38,180 bases of DNA from Caulobacter sp. Its GTDB lineage: Bacteria > Pseudomonadota > Alphaproteobacteria > Caulobacterales > Caulobacteraceae. The stretch spans positions 1 through 38,180 of the forward strand of contig JAMFTA010000233.1 of assembly GCA_026225565.1 (NCBI GenBank), in the 5' to 3' direction. The notes under the pieces are model-generated. The model saw only the letters and a program-made list of their open reading frames with translations. It was not told the DNA's origin and did not search any database. Made by a program: the position numbers and the translations under genes. Each line of letters starts with the position of its first letter. Position 1 is the first letter of the stretch. Of this stretch, positions 1 through 9,229 are shown piece by piece.

Positions 1-919
1 CCTGGATGGTCACCACAACCGCCAAAGCCAAGGAAAGCTGGCGAATGGGGGCCAGGGTGCGGGGCGTGCGCCAGATGGCGACGGCGAAGACCACGACCAC
101 CACGAACAACAGATAGCCGCCCATCCGGTGGTTGAACTGCACCGCCGCCGGGTTATGGGCGAAGGTCTCCCACCAGCCGGCGCCCTTTCGGGCATAGTCC
201 TTGGGAACGAATTTGCCGGCCATCAGCGGCCAGTCGGTATAGACTTGTCCGGCCTTGTTGCCGGCCACCAGGGCGCCCAGCATCATCTGTCCGAAGGCCA
301 GCACCACGACGCCCATGGAGCCGATCACCCAACGCCGGTCCGCGCCGAAGGAGGCCCGGGTGCGGCCGAACCAGGCCTCTAGCGCTGTCCAGACGCACAC
401 GCAGAAGATCAGCAGCGCCACCGACAGGTGGGCGGCCAGCCGCTCAGGCGCTACGCTGATGCGCGTATCCAGGCCGCTTTTCACCATCCACCAGCCGACG
501 AGCCCTTCCAGCGCCACCAGGGCTAGGATCACGCCGCAGCGCCAGATCAAGCGGCGGGGAATGCGCCCCATGAACAGCAGCACCGCCATGGGAATCAAGA
601 TGGCCGCCCCCACCAGCCGCCCGAGCAGGCGATGGGTCCACTCCCACCAATAGAGGCTTTTGAACCCGCCGAGCGACAGCCCGAGATTGACCCGCTGGTA
701 CTGGGGGATGTGCTGATATTTTGAGAACTCAAGGGCCCAGGCGTGGGCCGAAAGGGGCGGGAAGACGCCGGTCACCGGCTTCCACTCGGTGATGGACAGA
801 CCCGAACCGGTCAGGCGCGTGGCGCCGCCGACCACCACCATCAAGAACACCAGAAGCGCCACGCCGCCGAGCCAAATGGCGGCGACATAGGATCGTTCTA
901 GATTGTAACTCCAACGCAT
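1..919 (-). CDS. ctaA: Haem A synthase CtaA/COX15 (3' part outside window)
   Basis: Integral membrane enzyme that oxidises the C8 methyl group of haem O to give haem A for cytochrome aa3 oxidase. About 306 codons are visible from ATG at 919, and the frame stays open to the window edge, so the C-terminus is missing; the family is usually near 350 residues. Visible signatures are GGATRLTGSG (residues 31-40) just after the first membrane helix, then ITEWKPVTG, EWTHRLLGR with haem-ligand candidate His96, AAHLSVALL with the next conserved His, and FNHRMGGY with another. Several hydrophobic helices alternate with these loops. I see no Cys pair of the Bacillus CtaA type in the first loop, so this is the COX15-like class. 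It is divergent from the DUF2842 gene. Confidence 0.93.
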   Translation of the reverse strand, partial: MRWSYNLERSYVAAIWLGGVALLVFLMVVVGGATRLTGSGLSITEWKPVTGVFPPLSAHAWALEFSKYQHIPQYQRVNLGLSLGGFKSLYWWEWTHRLLGRLVGAAILIPMAVLLFMGRIPRRLIWRCGVILALVALEGLVGWWMVKSGLDTRISVAPERLAAHLSVALLIFCVCVWTALEAWFGRTRASFGADRRWVIGSMGVVVLAFGQMMLGALVAGNKAGQVYTDWPLMAGKFVPKDYARKGAGWWETFAHNPAAVQFNHRMGGYLLFVVVVVFAVAIWRTPRTLAPIRQLSLALAVVVTIQ

Positions 920-1175
920 ATACCGGTTTCCATCGCCCCGAGGTCCACTAAACCCTGGCGCCGCCGACGTCCACCAGCGCCGGCGTCTCAAGCGCCCAGG
1001 GCTGGTCACGACAACTTGTGCCAAGATCAGGGCGCCCGCTCAAGCTGGCAGATCCACCGGTATCGGATGAAAAGCCGGCGATACATCAGTCTCGACTTGG
1101 CGAAGCGGCGTGGCGCGGGCACAGGAGGGATGACGGTCCGATCCACCCTTTGCGGTCGGCCCTTGGAGAACGATC

Positions 1176-1373
1176 ATGCCAGCGCGGGTGCGAAAACTAA
1201 TCGGCGGCGTTGGGATGCTGGTGTTCCTGGTCTTCTACATGGGGCTGATGGCCGCCATCGCCGACCATCTTCCCAACCAGTGGGCGATTCGGCTGGGATT
1301 TTTCGTGGTGGCCGGCACGGCGTGGGGCGCGCCGTTGATCCCGCTGATCACCTGGATGAACCGGGGGCGGTAA
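1176..1373 (+). CDS. DUF2842 small membrane protein
   Basis: A 65-residue protein of unknown function that I recognise as the alphaproteobacterial DUF2842 family. It starts MPARVRKLIGG, with a basic N-terminus typical of the family, followed by two hydrophobic helices (about residues 10-29 and 40-59) and the short tail ITWMNRGR. The PLIPLITWM ending also fits. A GGAG ribosome site lies about eight bases before the ATG. It is a likely two-helix inner-membrane protein transcribed away from ctaA. No catalytic residues are apparent, and the function is unknown. Confidence 0.8.
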   Translation: MPARVRKLIGGVGMLVFLVFYMGLMAAIADHLPNQWAIRLGFFVVAGTAWGAPLIPLITWMNRGR

Positions 1374-1442
1374 ACCGCCCAACCTCCCAATAGGATGCCC
1401 AAGGCGGCGATTCAAAAACGGTGAATGCGGGTTCAAGGTGAA

Positions 1443-1519
<77 letters not shown>

Positions 1520-1559
1520 ACAGAGGCGCGCTTATAGAGGGGCGACTTCTCCGCGGCAA

Positions 1560-2015
1560 TCACGAATCGTGATCGGCGGAAGGATCGGTGACCAACATCC
1601 GATCCAGCCGGGCCTTGGTGGCTTCGATATCGCCCAAAATGACATTCAGCCGGCTGCGCGCGCCGGCGCTGAGGATGGCGCGTCTGGACGGCGCCGCTTT
1701 GATGGCGGGCTCGGTCGGCGGGAGAGCCTCGCCGGTCTCGGCCGCAGATGGGCCTGCGGCATCCACCAGGCAGCGCACCCCGTGCTCCTTATGCAGGCGC
1801 TGCACGCCCTTGATGGTGTAGCCGTCGTGATGCAGCAGGGCGCGCACCCCGCGCAGCACCTCGATGTCCTGGCGGCGATAGAAGCGCCGCCCCCCTGCCC
1901 GCTTCATCGGCCGGATGAAGGAGAACTTAGTCTCCCAGAAGCGCAGCACATGCTGAGGCACGCCCAGCTCGTTGGCGGCTTCGGAAATGGTGCGAAAGGC
2001 TTCGGGGCTTTTCAA
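1560..2015 (-). CDS. MerR-family transcriptional regulator
   Basis: A 151-residue DNA-binding protein. The N-terminal half is a MerR winged helix: [20 protein letters not shown] (residues 7-26), then [20 protein letters not shown] and the wing/helix segment [15 protein letters not shown]. The remainder (from about residue 80) is not a recognisable effector domain and has no metal-binding Cys cluster, so what it senses, if anything, is unknown. The gene follows ihfA by 13 bp. The order plsX-fabH-ihfA-merR is common in alphaproteobacteria, so it is probably cotranscribed with fatty-acid and phospholipid genes. Confidence 0.9.
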   Translation of the reverse strand: MKSPEAFRTISEAANELGVPQHVLRFWETKFSFIRPMKRAGGRRFYRRQDIEVLRGVRALLHHDGYTIKGVQRLHKEHGVRCLVDAAGPSAAETGEALPPTEPAIKAAPSRRAILSAGARSRLNVILGDIEATKARLDRMLVTDPSADHDS

Positions 2016-2028
2016 AGGGATCCGGCGG

Positions 2029-2334
2029 TCAGCCGTGCTCCGCTCGGTCGACGCGAGCCTTCATCACGTGGGAGGCGCGAAAACTGATCACCCGTCGAGG
2101 GTCGATCGCCGCCGGCTCCCCGGTTTTTGGGTTCCTGCCCATGCGGGCGCGCTTGGAGCGCACCTGGAAGACACCGAAGCCGGAGAGTTTGACCACTTCG
2201 CCCAGCTCCAGCGCTTCGGCCACCAGATCCAAGGTGCGTTCCACCAGACCGGCGCAGTCCTGGCGGGTCAAACCCACCTCTTCGTGCACCGCTTCGGCCA
2301 GGTCAGCCCTGGTCAGCGTTTCAGCCTTCATCAT
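2029..2334 (-). CDS. ihfA: Integration host factor, alpha subunit
   Basis: A 101-residue HU/IHF-fold protein that pairs with IhfB to bend DNA sharply in recombination, replication and promoter control. It begins with the helical dimerisation part ([19 protein letters not shown]), then [20 protein letters not shown] and the beta-arm motif GRNPKTGEP, whose proline intercalates in DNA, followed by [16 protein letters not shown]. Position between fabH and a MerR gene is the typical ihfA setting and separates it from HU and IhfB. There are two tandem Met codons, so the start could be one codon later. The 90-bp gap to fabH may hold a separate promoter; I could not define one. Confidence 0.93.
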   Translation of the reverse strand: MMKAETLTRADLAEAVHEEVGLTRQDCAGLVERTLDLVAEALELGEVVKLSGFGVFQVRSKRARMGRNPKTGEPAAIDPRRVISFRASHVMKARVDRAEHG

Positions 2335-2424
2335 CGCCCCCCGCGCACAGCCCGCTGTTCAGCGACCCATTACATCGGTGCATGGCGTTAAAGTTCGGTC
2401 AAGTCAAAGGCTTCAGCAAGAGAC

Positions 2425-3408
2425 TCAAAGTCGCAAAACACAGGCGCCCCAGGTCAAGCCGCCGCCCATGGCCTCCATCAACAGCAGCTGACCGGGTTTG
2501 ATCCGCCCATCGGCGATCCCCTGGGCCATGGCGAGGGGGATGGATGCGGCGGAGGTGTTGGCGTGGGTGGCGACGGTGGAGATCACCTTGGCCTCGTCGA
2601 TGCCCAGGCGGTTGGCCACCCCCTGCAGGATGCGCTGGTTAGCCTGGTGGGGCACGAACCAGTCGACATCCGCCACCTTGACCCCGGCCACCGCAGCGGC
2701 GGCCTCCACCGCTTCAGAGATATTGACCACGGCGTGGCGAAACACCTGCTGGCCGACCATGCGCAGATGACCGACCGTGCCGGTGGTGGAGGGGCCGCCG
2801 TCCACGTAAAGCAGGTCCTGCTTGGTCCCATCGCAACGCAAAGCAAAGCCGAGGAGGCCCTGGTCCGAGGTGTCGCCCCGCCCCTCGCGCGGCTCCAGCA
2901 CCACCGCCCCGGCGCCATCTGAAAACAGCACGCAGGTGCCCCGGTCGGTCCAGTCCATCAGGCGGGACATGGCGTCCGCCCCAATGACCAGGGCGCATTT
3001 GGAGAGGCCCCGCGCCGTAAAGCCGTCCGCCACCGATAGGGCGTAGACGAAGCCCGAACACACCGCCTGGATATCGAAGGCGATGCAGACCGGAACCCCG
3101 AGCTTGCGCTGGACGATGGCCGCCGTGGAGGGAAAGGTCAGGTCTGGGGTGGTGGTGGCGACGACGATCAGGTCCACGTCCGCAGGAGTGCGGCCCGCCG
3201 CCAGGAGAGCCTTCTTCGCCGCCCCCACCGCCATGTCCGAGGTGGCGAGACCCGCTTCCAGCTTGCGGCGCTCATGGATGCCGGTGCGCTCGCGGATCCA
3301 GGCGTCGGAGGTGTCGACGGTCTTGGCCAGTTCCTCATTGGTGACGATGGTTTCGGGTAGATAATCGCCAACGCCGATGATGGCGCTGCGCATGACGCTT
3401 GAATTCAC
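2425..3408 (-). CDS. fabH: Beta-ketoacyl-ACP synthase III (FabH)
   Basis: Cytoplasmic condensing enzyme that starts type II fatty-acid synthesis by joining acetyl-CoA to malonyl-ACP. The 327-residue length is normal. The thiolase-fold triad is present: Cys in [11 protein letters not shown], His in [11 protein letters not shown], and Asn in THANTSAAS, with C-terminal [13 protein letters not shown]. The first codon is GTG at 3408. It is preferred to the ATG at 3393 because GGAGG lies seven bases before it and it overlaps the plsX stop as GTGA, indicating translational coupling. It is second in the plsX-fabH-ihfA order. Confidence 0.96.
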   Translation of the reverse strand: MNSSVMRSAIIGVGDYLPETIVTNEELAKTVDTSDAWIRERTGIHERRKLEAGLATSDMAVGAAKKALLAAGRTPADVDLIVVATTTPDLTFPSTAAIVQRKLGVPVCIAFDIQAVCSGFVYALSVADGFTARGLSKCALVIGADAMSRLMDWTDRGTCVLFSDGAGAVVLEPREGRGDTSDQGLLGFALRCDGTKQDLLYVDGGPSTTGTVGHLRMVGQQVFRHAVVNISEAVEAAAAVAGVKVADVDWFVPHQANQRILQGVANRLGIDEAKVISTVATHANTSAASIPLAMAQGIADGRIKPGQLLLMEAMGGGLTWGACVLRL

Positions 3409-4466
3409 TGAGACGCCTCCGAGATGGTCTTCACTGCGCGCATGGCTGCGCCCAGGCGCTCCATGTTGCGCGCGGCGTCGCGGGCGTAGTCGGACGCAGC
3501 CAGATTGGCGGCGATCTTGATGGCGTCGGCGACCCCGCGCGCATCCGCTCCCCCGTGGCTCTTCACCACAATGCCGTTAAGCCCGAGGAAAGGCCCGCCC
3601 CCTGGCGGCTCCAACCGCGCCCGCAGGCGCTTCAGCGCGCCGGAGGCCAGGAGCGCTCCAAGCTTTCCCATCGGGGAGCCGGTCAGGGCGGCGCGCAATT
3701 CGTGCGCGAAGAAGCGCGCCAGGCCCTCGCCGGTTTTTAGCGCCACATTGCCGGTGAAGCCGTCCGTCACCACCACATCCACCGTGCCCTTGGCGATATC
3801 GTTACCTTCCACAAAGCCGCGATAGTCCATCTCCAGATCGACCTCGTGCAGCGTCTGGTTGGCCTCGCGCAGCTCGTCATGGCCCTTCTGCTCTTCCGAG
3901 CCGATGTTCAAAAGGCCGACCGAGGGCCGTGAGCCTGCCCCGCCATGCACGGCGCGGAAGAAGGCCTCGCCCATAATGGCGAACTCCACCAGTTGGGCGG
4001 CGTCGCACTCGATATTGGCGCCCACGTCCAAGACGGCGGTGATTCCCCGTGCGGTTGGCCAGCTGGCGACGATGGCCGGACGGTCAAACCCTTCGGCCAT
4101 ACGCAACTGCAGTTTGGAGATCGCCATCAGGGCGCCGGTGTTGCCGCCCGAGACGGCGGCGTCGGCGGTCTTCAGCTTGACGGCTTCGACCGCATTCCAG
4201 AGGCTGGTGCCCTTGCCGCGGCGCAGGGCCTGGCTGGGCTTCTCGTCGCTGGCGATCTTGGTATCGGTGTGGCGCACCTCGCTGACGGCGGCCACGGCGG
4301 GCGCCTTGGCCAGCTCGGCCCCGATTGCGGCGCTGTCGCCGTGCAACAGGAAGCGCACCTCCCGGCCGGCCAGCCCCTCAAGAGCCAGGGCGGCGCCGGG
4401 AATCATCACCGAGGGCCCGTGATCTCCGCCCATGGCGTCGATGGAGATGAGGATGGGCTTAGCCAG
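3405..4466 (-). CDS. plsX: Phosphate acyltransferase PlsX, probable CTG start
   Basis: Makes acyl-phosphate from acyl-ACP, feeding PlsY in phospholipid synthesis. The N-terminal family signature [14 protein letters not shown], then [60 protein letters not shown] and the C-terminal [11 protein letters not shown] are all present. The frame has an ATG at 4541, but that adds a 25-residue basic, Pro-rich tail unlike the family. No ATG, GTG or TTG lies between it and the conserved core. CTG at 4466 is preceded by AGGAG (4475-4479) at eight bases and gives the usual N-terminus, about 353 residues. I therefore annotate CTG; the ATG remains the alternative. The end overlaps fabH. Confidence 0.94.
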   Translation of the reverse strand: MAKPILISIDAMGGDHGPSVMIPGAALALEGLAGREVRFLLHGDSAAIGAELAKAPAVAAVSEVRHTDTKIASDEKPSQALRRGKGTSLWNAVEAVKLKTADAAVSGGNTGALMAISKLQLRMAEGFDRPAIVASWPTARGITAVLDVGANIECDAAQLVEFAIMGEAFFRAVHGGAGSRPSVGLLNIGSEEQKGHDELREANQTLHEVDLEMDYRGFVEGNDIAKGTVDVVVTDGFTGNVALKTGEGLARFFAHELRAALTGSPMGKLGALLASGALKRLRARLEPPGGGPFLGLNGIVVKSHGGADARGVADAIKIAANLAASDYARDAARNMERLGAAMRAVKTISEASQ

Positions 4467-4588
4467 AACGCTTACTCCTGTTGTGTAACGCGCGGGGAAG
4501 GTCCCGGCGCGCGGCGGCGGACGATAACGCGCTCCACCCATGATGCAAGCCGACGAAAATCATGCCCCGCAAGCGGCCAAACGCCCGG

Positions 4589-5116
4589 CTAAGGTTTCAG
4601 ATCGCGCAGGGCGGCGAAGGGCGAGATGATGCCCGGGGATTGCGGCGGCTCGAACACCGCGCCGGGCTTGCGCGGAAAGGGATCGAGCTCAAGACCCAGA
4701 TGCTCGATCACATAGCCGCCGATATCGAGCGAATCATCGTCCAGCACGTCGGGCGGATCGTCGGCGTCGGGCTCCACATCCACTTCGCTGTCGATCTGCG
4801 GCGCGTTCGGGCTGCCGGGGGGCAGGATGCGAACCATGAAGGCGCCCTTCAGCGGGGTCTCGAAATCCTCCAGGGAAAGGCCACAGGTCTGAACCACCTG
4901 GCCGCTCCAGCTGGCGCTGAGCTCTGCGCCGTCGAGCCATGGTTCGATCTGGATGGCGGCGGCGAAGGCCGGCAGGGCGACAATGCCCAGGGTCTTGGCC
5001 ATCTGGGCCCGCGCCGCGTCGTCGGGCTGGAAGCCGAAGGCCCGGCCGTTGCGGATTTGGCTCAATCGTATCTGCAGGTCCGCCAGATGCGCGGTCAGGC
5101 TGGGAAGGGCGGCCAT
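4589..5116 (-). CDS. YceD-family protein (DUF177)
   Basis: A 175-residue cytosolic protein of the YceD/DUF177 family, linked in Escherichia coli and plants to 23S rRNA accumulation. The family core is visible as VVQTCGLSLEDFETPLKGAF (about residues 75-94), followed by an acidic stretch DDPPDVLDDDSLDIGGYVIE and the closing LELDPFPRKPG and SPFAALRDLK. The single Cys in the QTC motif is the usual one. In many bacteria this gene is followed by rpmF and then plsX; here rpmF is absent and plsX follows directly. Its start lies inside the end of the upstream bc1-chaperone gene, a 22-bp overlap that suggests coupled translation. Confidence 0.88.
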   Translation of the reverse strand: MAALPSLTAHLADLQIRLSQIRNGRAFGFQPDDAARAQMAKTLGIVALPAFAAAIQIEPWLDGAELSASWSGQVVQTCGLSLEDFETPLKGAFMVRILPPGSPNAPQIDSEVDVEPDADDPPDVLDDDSLDIGGYVIEHLGLELDPFPRKPGAVFEPPQSPGIISPFAALRDLKP

Positions 5117-5631
5117 GAGGCTTGTCCTTGCAAGAGGTCTTCGATGGGCGCGTCGGCGAGGCGGGCGCTGGCGGCGATGACATAGGCGGCGAGGATGCCT
5201 GCGCCGGCCGCCTCTACGCCCGCGTAGACGGTGCGGGCGAGGAGGGGCGTGACGGCTTCTATGGTTCCGCCCATCAGCAGCGCCTCGTCATAGGACTTCA
5301 GCCGGCCATAGACCGCCGCGCCAAGCTTGCGCATCTTCTTGCCGACGGAAAGGTCCCCGACCCCCATTTCGCGCAGGCCGTCATCGAGATTGCGCACATA
5401 GGCGTCGAAGAGGCCCTGGCGCGTCTCCACCACCCGCGGGTCGTCCCCCTTCAGCCGATGCAGCAGCAAGACCACGTGCAGGGTGTAGAGCTCAAAGCGC
5501 CCCTCATAGGTGTCGGGCGCCTCACCCACCTCGTAGAAGGCCGGACGGCGGGCCTGCTCGCTGGCCGCGACAAACAGGGCGCGCCCCGCCGCCACCTGGG
5601 GCCGAGGCGCAAAAAACCGCTGAAAAAACAT
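5095..5631 (-). CDS. Ubiquinol-cytochrome c chaperone family protein (CBP3-like)
   Basis: Homologue of the mitochondrial CBP3/UQCC1 factors that help cytochrome b maturation in the bc1 complex. Recognisable features are AFYEVGEAPDTYEGRFELYT, then LHVVLLLHRLKGDD, LFDAYVRNLDDGLREMGVGD and VGKKMRKLGAAVYGRLKSY, the most conserved block. ATG at 5631 is chosen: AGGAGG lies four bases upstream and the protein then begins MFFQRFF, whereas the next upstream ATG (5658) adds nine basic residues. About 178 residues. First gene of the run into yceD and plsX, and divergent from bamE. There is no membrane helix; it probably acts at the cytoplasmic face. Confidence 0.87.
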   Translation of the reverse strand: MFFQRFFAPRPQVAAGRALFVAASEQARRPAFYEVGEAPDTYEGRFELYTLHVVLLLHRLKGDDPRVVETRQGLFDAYVRNLDDGLREMGVGDLSVGKKMRKLGAAVYGRLKSYDEALLMGGTIEAVTPLLARTVYAGVEAAGAGILAAYVIAASARLADAPIEDLLQGQASWPPFPA

Positions 5632-5760
5632 GCCGCCTCCTTTTCGCCGCGACACCACGTGTAGATCGGCGGGATTGAACTAAGTCGGCGCGCGCGTTAG
5701 GTCAAAGCCTTGCTGGCGGACGTCGACCGGCGCGCCGATCCCAGAAGTGAGTTTTCCTCC

Positions 5761-6243
5761 ATGCGTCGCAACGCTGTTCTCGTCGCCCTCGCCTCGATTT
5801 GCCTGTTTGGGACCGTCTCAGCCTGCGCGCCGGTGACCAGCCTGAACGGATTTCAGGCGGTGGACATCAAGCCGCAGGACATGAAGGTGGGCGTCGACAC
5901 CCGCTCCACCGTGATGAGCAAGCTGGGCTCGCCCTCCGCCGTCGCCACCTTCGATCCCAACATCTGGTATTATGTCACCCAGACCTCGGACAAGGTCGCC
6001 TATCTGCGTCCCCAGGTGAAGAGCCGCACGGTGATCGCCATCCACTTCGACAAGGCCGATGAAAAGGTCACCGAAGTGAAATTGCTCGGCCTCGGCGACG
6101 GCTTCCAGATCGCCTACGTCAATCGCGAGACCCCTACCCGCGGGCGCGAGCTATCGGTATTCGAACAGTTGCTTGGAACCGTCGGGCGCGGTTCGGCCAT
6201 TCCGCCCGACAACGATCCGGGCCAACGCCCCGGCGGTCACTGA
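5761..6243 (+). CDS. bamE: Outer-membrane assembly lipoprotein BamE (SmpA/OmlA)
   Basis: Small lipoprotein of the BAM complex that inserts beta-barrels in the outer membrane. ATG at 5761 gives a classic lipoprotein signal: MRRN, hydrophobic core, then lipobox TVSAC with lipid-anchored Cys at about residue 22. The fold region GVDTRSTVMSKLGSPSAVAT is the typical BamE turn motif, followed by WYYVTQ and the strand VIAIHFDKADEKVTEVKL. The tail IPPDNDPGQRPGGH is hydrophilic. An upstream in-frame start (5710) would bury the signal peptide, so it is not used. A bidirectional terminator follows 25 bp after the stop. Confidence 0.93.
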   Translation: MRRNAVLVALASICLFGTVSACAPVTSLNGFQAVDIKPQDMKVGVDTRSTVMSKLGSPSAVATFDPNIWYYVTQTSDKVAYLRPQVKSRTVIAIHFDKADEKVTEVKLLGLGDGFQIAYVNRETPTRGRELSVFEQLLGTVGRGSAIPPDNDPGQRPGGH

Positions 6244-6265
6244 CCTCTCGTTTCAGCCCTGTGAA

Positions 6266-6297
6266 AAAGCCCCGGAGCGAACTCCGGGGCTTTCTTT
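6266..6297. terminator. Bidirectional Rho-independent terminator (bamE/hppA)
   Basis: Perfect 9-bp stem GCCCCGGAG (6269-6277) / CTCCGGGGC (6282-6290) with a CGAA loop, preceded by AAAAA and followed by TTTCTTTTT. U-runs occur on both strands, so it can end bamE (plus) and hppA (minus) transcription. Confidence 0.92.
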
Positions 6298-6328
6298 TTG
6301 ACCGATGCCGGTCTCTGGGTCTCTGGGA

Positions 6329-8467
6329 TCAGTGGCCGATGACGCCTTTGGCCAGCACCGCCAGCAGCAAGAGGGCGACGATGTTGGTGATCTTGATCAT
6401 CGGGTTCACCGCCGGGCCGGCGGTGTCCTTATAGGGATCGCCGACGGTGTCGCCGGTGATCGCCGCCTTGTGGGCTTCCGAGCCCTTGCCGCCATGATTG
6501 CCCTCTTCGATGAACTTCTTGGCGTTGTCCCAGGCCCCTCCACCTGAGGTCATGGAGATGGCCACAAACAGGCCGGTGACGATCACCCCGATCAGCATGG
6601 CGCCCAAGGATGCAAAGGCGTTGAACTTGCCGGCGAGATAGAGGACAGCGACGAACAGCACGATGGGTGACAGGACCGGCAGCAAGGACGGCACGATCAT
6701 CTCGCGAATCGCCGCCTTGGTCAGTATGTCCACGGCGCGCGCATAGTCTGGCTTGGCCTTGAACTCCATGATGCCGGGAATCTCGCGAAACTGCCGGCGA
6801 ACCTCCTCCACCACGGCTCCAGCCGCCCGTCCGACGGCGGTCATCGACATGCCGCCGAACAGGAAGGGCAAGGCGCCCCCGAACAGCAATCCCACGATGA
6901 CGAAGGGGTTGGAGAGGTCGAAGGTCACCTGCCCCATGCCGGCGAAGAAGCCGGTGGTGGCGGCGGCGGCGAAGTAGTGCAGGTCTTGGGTATAGGCGGC
7001 GAACAGCACCAGCGCCCCAAGCCCTGCCGAGCCGATGGCGTAGCCCTTGGTCACCGCCTTGGTGGTGTTGCCCACCGCGTCCAAGGCGTCGGTGGAGACG
7101 CGCACCGATGCGGGAAGGCCCGCCATTTCGGCGATGCCGCCGGCATTGTCGGTCACCGGTCCGAAGGCGTCCAGCGCTACGATAAAGCCGGCCAGGGCCA
7201 GCATGGTGGTCACCGCTATGGCCACGCCGAACAGATTGCCAATTAGATAGGTGGAGATGATGGCGGCGATGATCACCAGGGCCGGCAGGGCGGTGGCTTC
7301 CAACGACACCGCCAATCCCTGGATCACATTGGTGCCATGGCCGGAGACGGAAGCCTTCGCGATGGAGCGCACCGGGCGAAAGCTGGTGGAGGTGTAGTAT
7401 TCGGTGATCACCACGATGGCGGCGGTGACCGCAAGGCCCACCAGGCCGCAGGCGAACAGGCGGTTGGCGTCCAAGACCGTGGTCAGACCGGCGCCGCTGA
7501 CCACGCTGATGGGCTCCGGCACCAGGCCATGGATGACGAACCAGATGGCGATGGCCGAGAGCACGCCGGTGGCGATCAGGCCCTGATAGAGGGCGGCCAT
7601 GATCTTCTGGCTCTTGCCCAGGCGCACGAAGAAGACGCCGATGATGGAGGTGACGATGCACACCCCGCAGATGGCCAGGGGCAGGAGCATCATGGTGTTC
7701 ACATAGGTCGTGCCGCGAAAGAAGATCGCCGCCAGCACCATGGTCGCCACCGTCGAGACCGCGTAAGTTTCAAACAAGTCGGCCGCCATGCCGGCGCAGT
7801 CGCCGACGTTGTCGCCCACATTGTCGGCGATAGTGGCAGGGTTGCGGGGGTCGTCTTCCGGGATGCCCGCCTCGACCTTGCCAACCATGTCGCCGCCGAC
7901 ATCCGCGCCCTTGGTGAAGATGCCGCCGCCAAGCCGGGCGAAGATGGAGATCAAAGAGGCGCCGAACCCGAGCGCCACCAGGGCGTCCACCACGTCGCGG
8001 CTGGTGGGATCGAGGCCAAGGGGGCCGGTCAGCACCGCGTAGTAGCCGGCGACGCCAATCAGGGCGAAACCGGCGACGAACATGCCGGTCACCGCCCCGG
8101 CGCGAAAGGCGATGGAGAGGCCCTTAGCCAGGCTCTCAGACGCCGCCTGGGCCGTTCGCACATTGGCCCGTACCGAAATCAACATGCCAGCGAAGCCCGC
8201 CGCGCCCGAAAGCACGGCGCCGATCAGAAAGCCCACGGCGGGCAAAACTCCCAGCAGCAGGAAGATGATCCCCAGGATCACCACGCCCACGCCAGCGATG
8301 GTGGTGTATTGCCGACGAAGATAGGCGGACGCCCCTTCCTGGATGGCGGCGGCGATCTCCTGCATCTTGGCGTCGCCCGCAGAGGCGCGCATCAGCATGG
8401 CCGTTTGCACGACCCCGTAAAGCACCGCCAGAGCCCCGGCGGCGATAATCAAAAACAACGCATTCAT
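6329..8467 (-). CDS. hppA: K+-independent H+-translocating membrane pyrophosphatase
   Basis: Polytopic inner-membrane pump that couples pyrophosphate hydrolysis to proton export; 712 residues from ATG at 8467, normal for the family. The active-site signature [19 protein letters not shown] and the acidic motif [19 protein letters not shown] are intact, as are [11 protein letters not shown] and the C-terminal [20 protein letters not shown]. Ion dependence can be read from [10 protein letters not shown]: Lys470, where K+-dependent enzymes have Ala, marks the K+-independent H+ class. The longer in-frame start at 8530 adds 21 polar residues before the first helix and is rejected; AAGGGA precedes the chosen start. 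Transcription ends at the shared terminator. Confidence 0.96.
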   Translation of the reverse strand: MNALFLIIAAGALAVLYGVVQTAMLMRASAGDAKMQEIAAAIQEGASAYLRRQYTTIAGVGVVILGIIFLLLGVLPAVGFLIGAVLSGAAGFAGMLISVRANVRTAQAASESLAKGLSIAFRAGAVTGMFVAGFALIGVAGYYAVLTGPLGLDPTSRDVVDALVALGFGASLISIFARLGGGIFTKGADVGGDMVGKVEAGIPEDDPRNPATIADNVGDNVGDCAGMAADLFETYAVSTVATMVLAAIFFRGTTYVNTMMLLPLAICGVCIVTSIIGVFFVRLGKSQKIMAALYQGLIATGVLSAIAIWFVIHGLVPEPISVVSGAGLTTVLDANRLFACGLVGLAVTAAIVVITEYYTSTSFRPVRSIAKASVSGHGTNVIQGLAVSLEATALPALVIIAAIISTYLIGNLFGVAIAVTTMLALAGFIVALDAFGPVTDNAGGIAEMAGLPASVRVSTDALDAVGNTTKAVTKGYAIGSAGLGALVLFAAYTQDLHYFAAAATTGFFAGMGQVTFDLSNPFVIVGLLFGGALPFLFGGMSMTAVGRAAGAVVEEVRRQFREIPGIMEFKAKPDYARAVDILTKAAIREMIVPSLLPVLSPIVLFVAVLYLAGKFNAFASLGAMLIGVIVTGLFVAISMTSGGGAWDNAKKFIEEGNHGGKGSEAHKAAITGDTVGDPYKDTAGPAVNPMIKITNIVALLLLAVLAKGVIGH

Positions 8468-8647
8468 TGCGGATCGTCCCTTGATGGTTGTTGCGACGGT
8501 TGGCCGCGACGACGATCGGCATCCACTCATGCTCGATCCGCGCGCTTCCCCGCCATCGCTACGGGCGTTCGTTGATCGACGCCCTGACCTCAGAGAGTTC
8601 CATATGCCGGCTGGGGACGCAACCGCTCGATGGCGGCCGGGCTTTCC

Positions 8648-9118
8648 TCACGGAATGGGCGCGCGGGGCTGGGTCGGTCCCTCAGCGTGGGGCAGTCCCG
8701 TGAGCTTCTGCGCCTGGGCGCTGACGATGGTCACGCTGGCGACCGCGCCCGGGCCTGCGATGCGCGCCGATTGCGCCATCATGGCGGCCTTGAGCGCGCC
8801 CTCGTCCACATGGGTGTAGTCCCCCGACTTTACGAAGGGCGTGCGATGAGCGGCGCGCACGAAGGCGTCGCGGAAAAACGGCTCCCGGTCCCGCATCTTG
8901 GAGGCGTCGACACTCGGGGACAGCTCAAGCCTCAAGGTGACGAAGATGTAGTTGATCAGCTGTCCCTTCAGCACGATGGGCACGGCCACCGGCGACAGAC
9001 TGACATATTGGCCGCCGTCGGCCTCCTTGGGATCCTTTGAATCTTTCGCCTTCTCAGCCGCCCCAGCGGGAACGGCAAAGACCAGAAGGGCTACGGCGAG
9101 CAAAGGAAGGATTCGCAT
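8648..9118 (-). CDS. Exported hypothetical protein, weakly FliL-like
   Basis: A 156-residue unknown. It has a clear Sec signal peptide (MRILPLLAVALLVFAVPAGA, predicted cut near AGA-AE), then a charged linker rich in Lys/Asp/Glu and a compact domain. The pattern YVSLSPVAVPIVLKGQLINY, then a strand VTLRLEL and the helix REPFFRDAFVRAAHR resembles the periplasmic domain of FliL-type proteins, but this is a faint similarity and no flagellar genes are nearby. The tail is Pro-rich. I see no ribosome-binding site of note. It lies 180 bp upstream of hppA on the same strand; a joint transcript is possible but not shown. Confidence 0.7.
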   Translation of the reverse strand: MRILPLLAVALLVFAVPAGAAEKAKDSKDPKEADGGQYVSLSPVAVPIVLKGQLINYIFVTLRLELSPSVDASKMRDREPFFRDAFVRAAHRTPFVKSGDYTHVDEGALKAAMMAQSARIAGPGAVASVTIVSAQAQKLTGLPHAEGPTQPRAPIP

Positions 9119-9229
9119 AGGCTAGGCTGCGCTGAATTTCGTCGTCTGGGCAAGGGAGACGAAGCCGAGCCGCGATGAAGCCACAAACTAAGGTTGATCA
9201 TATGGGATGACGGTGCGGGGACGGGATGA

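Noticed and set aside
1559-1573. Palindrome ATCACGA-A-TCGTGAT at the end of the MerR gene
   Set aside because: It overlaps the last codons and stop, has no U-run, and no promoter needs an operator there; likely incidental or a weak processing site.
7337-8575. 412-codon open frame on the plus strand
   Set aside because: Antisense of hppA, rich in His/Gly/Asp/Gln as such shadows are; hppA is certain.
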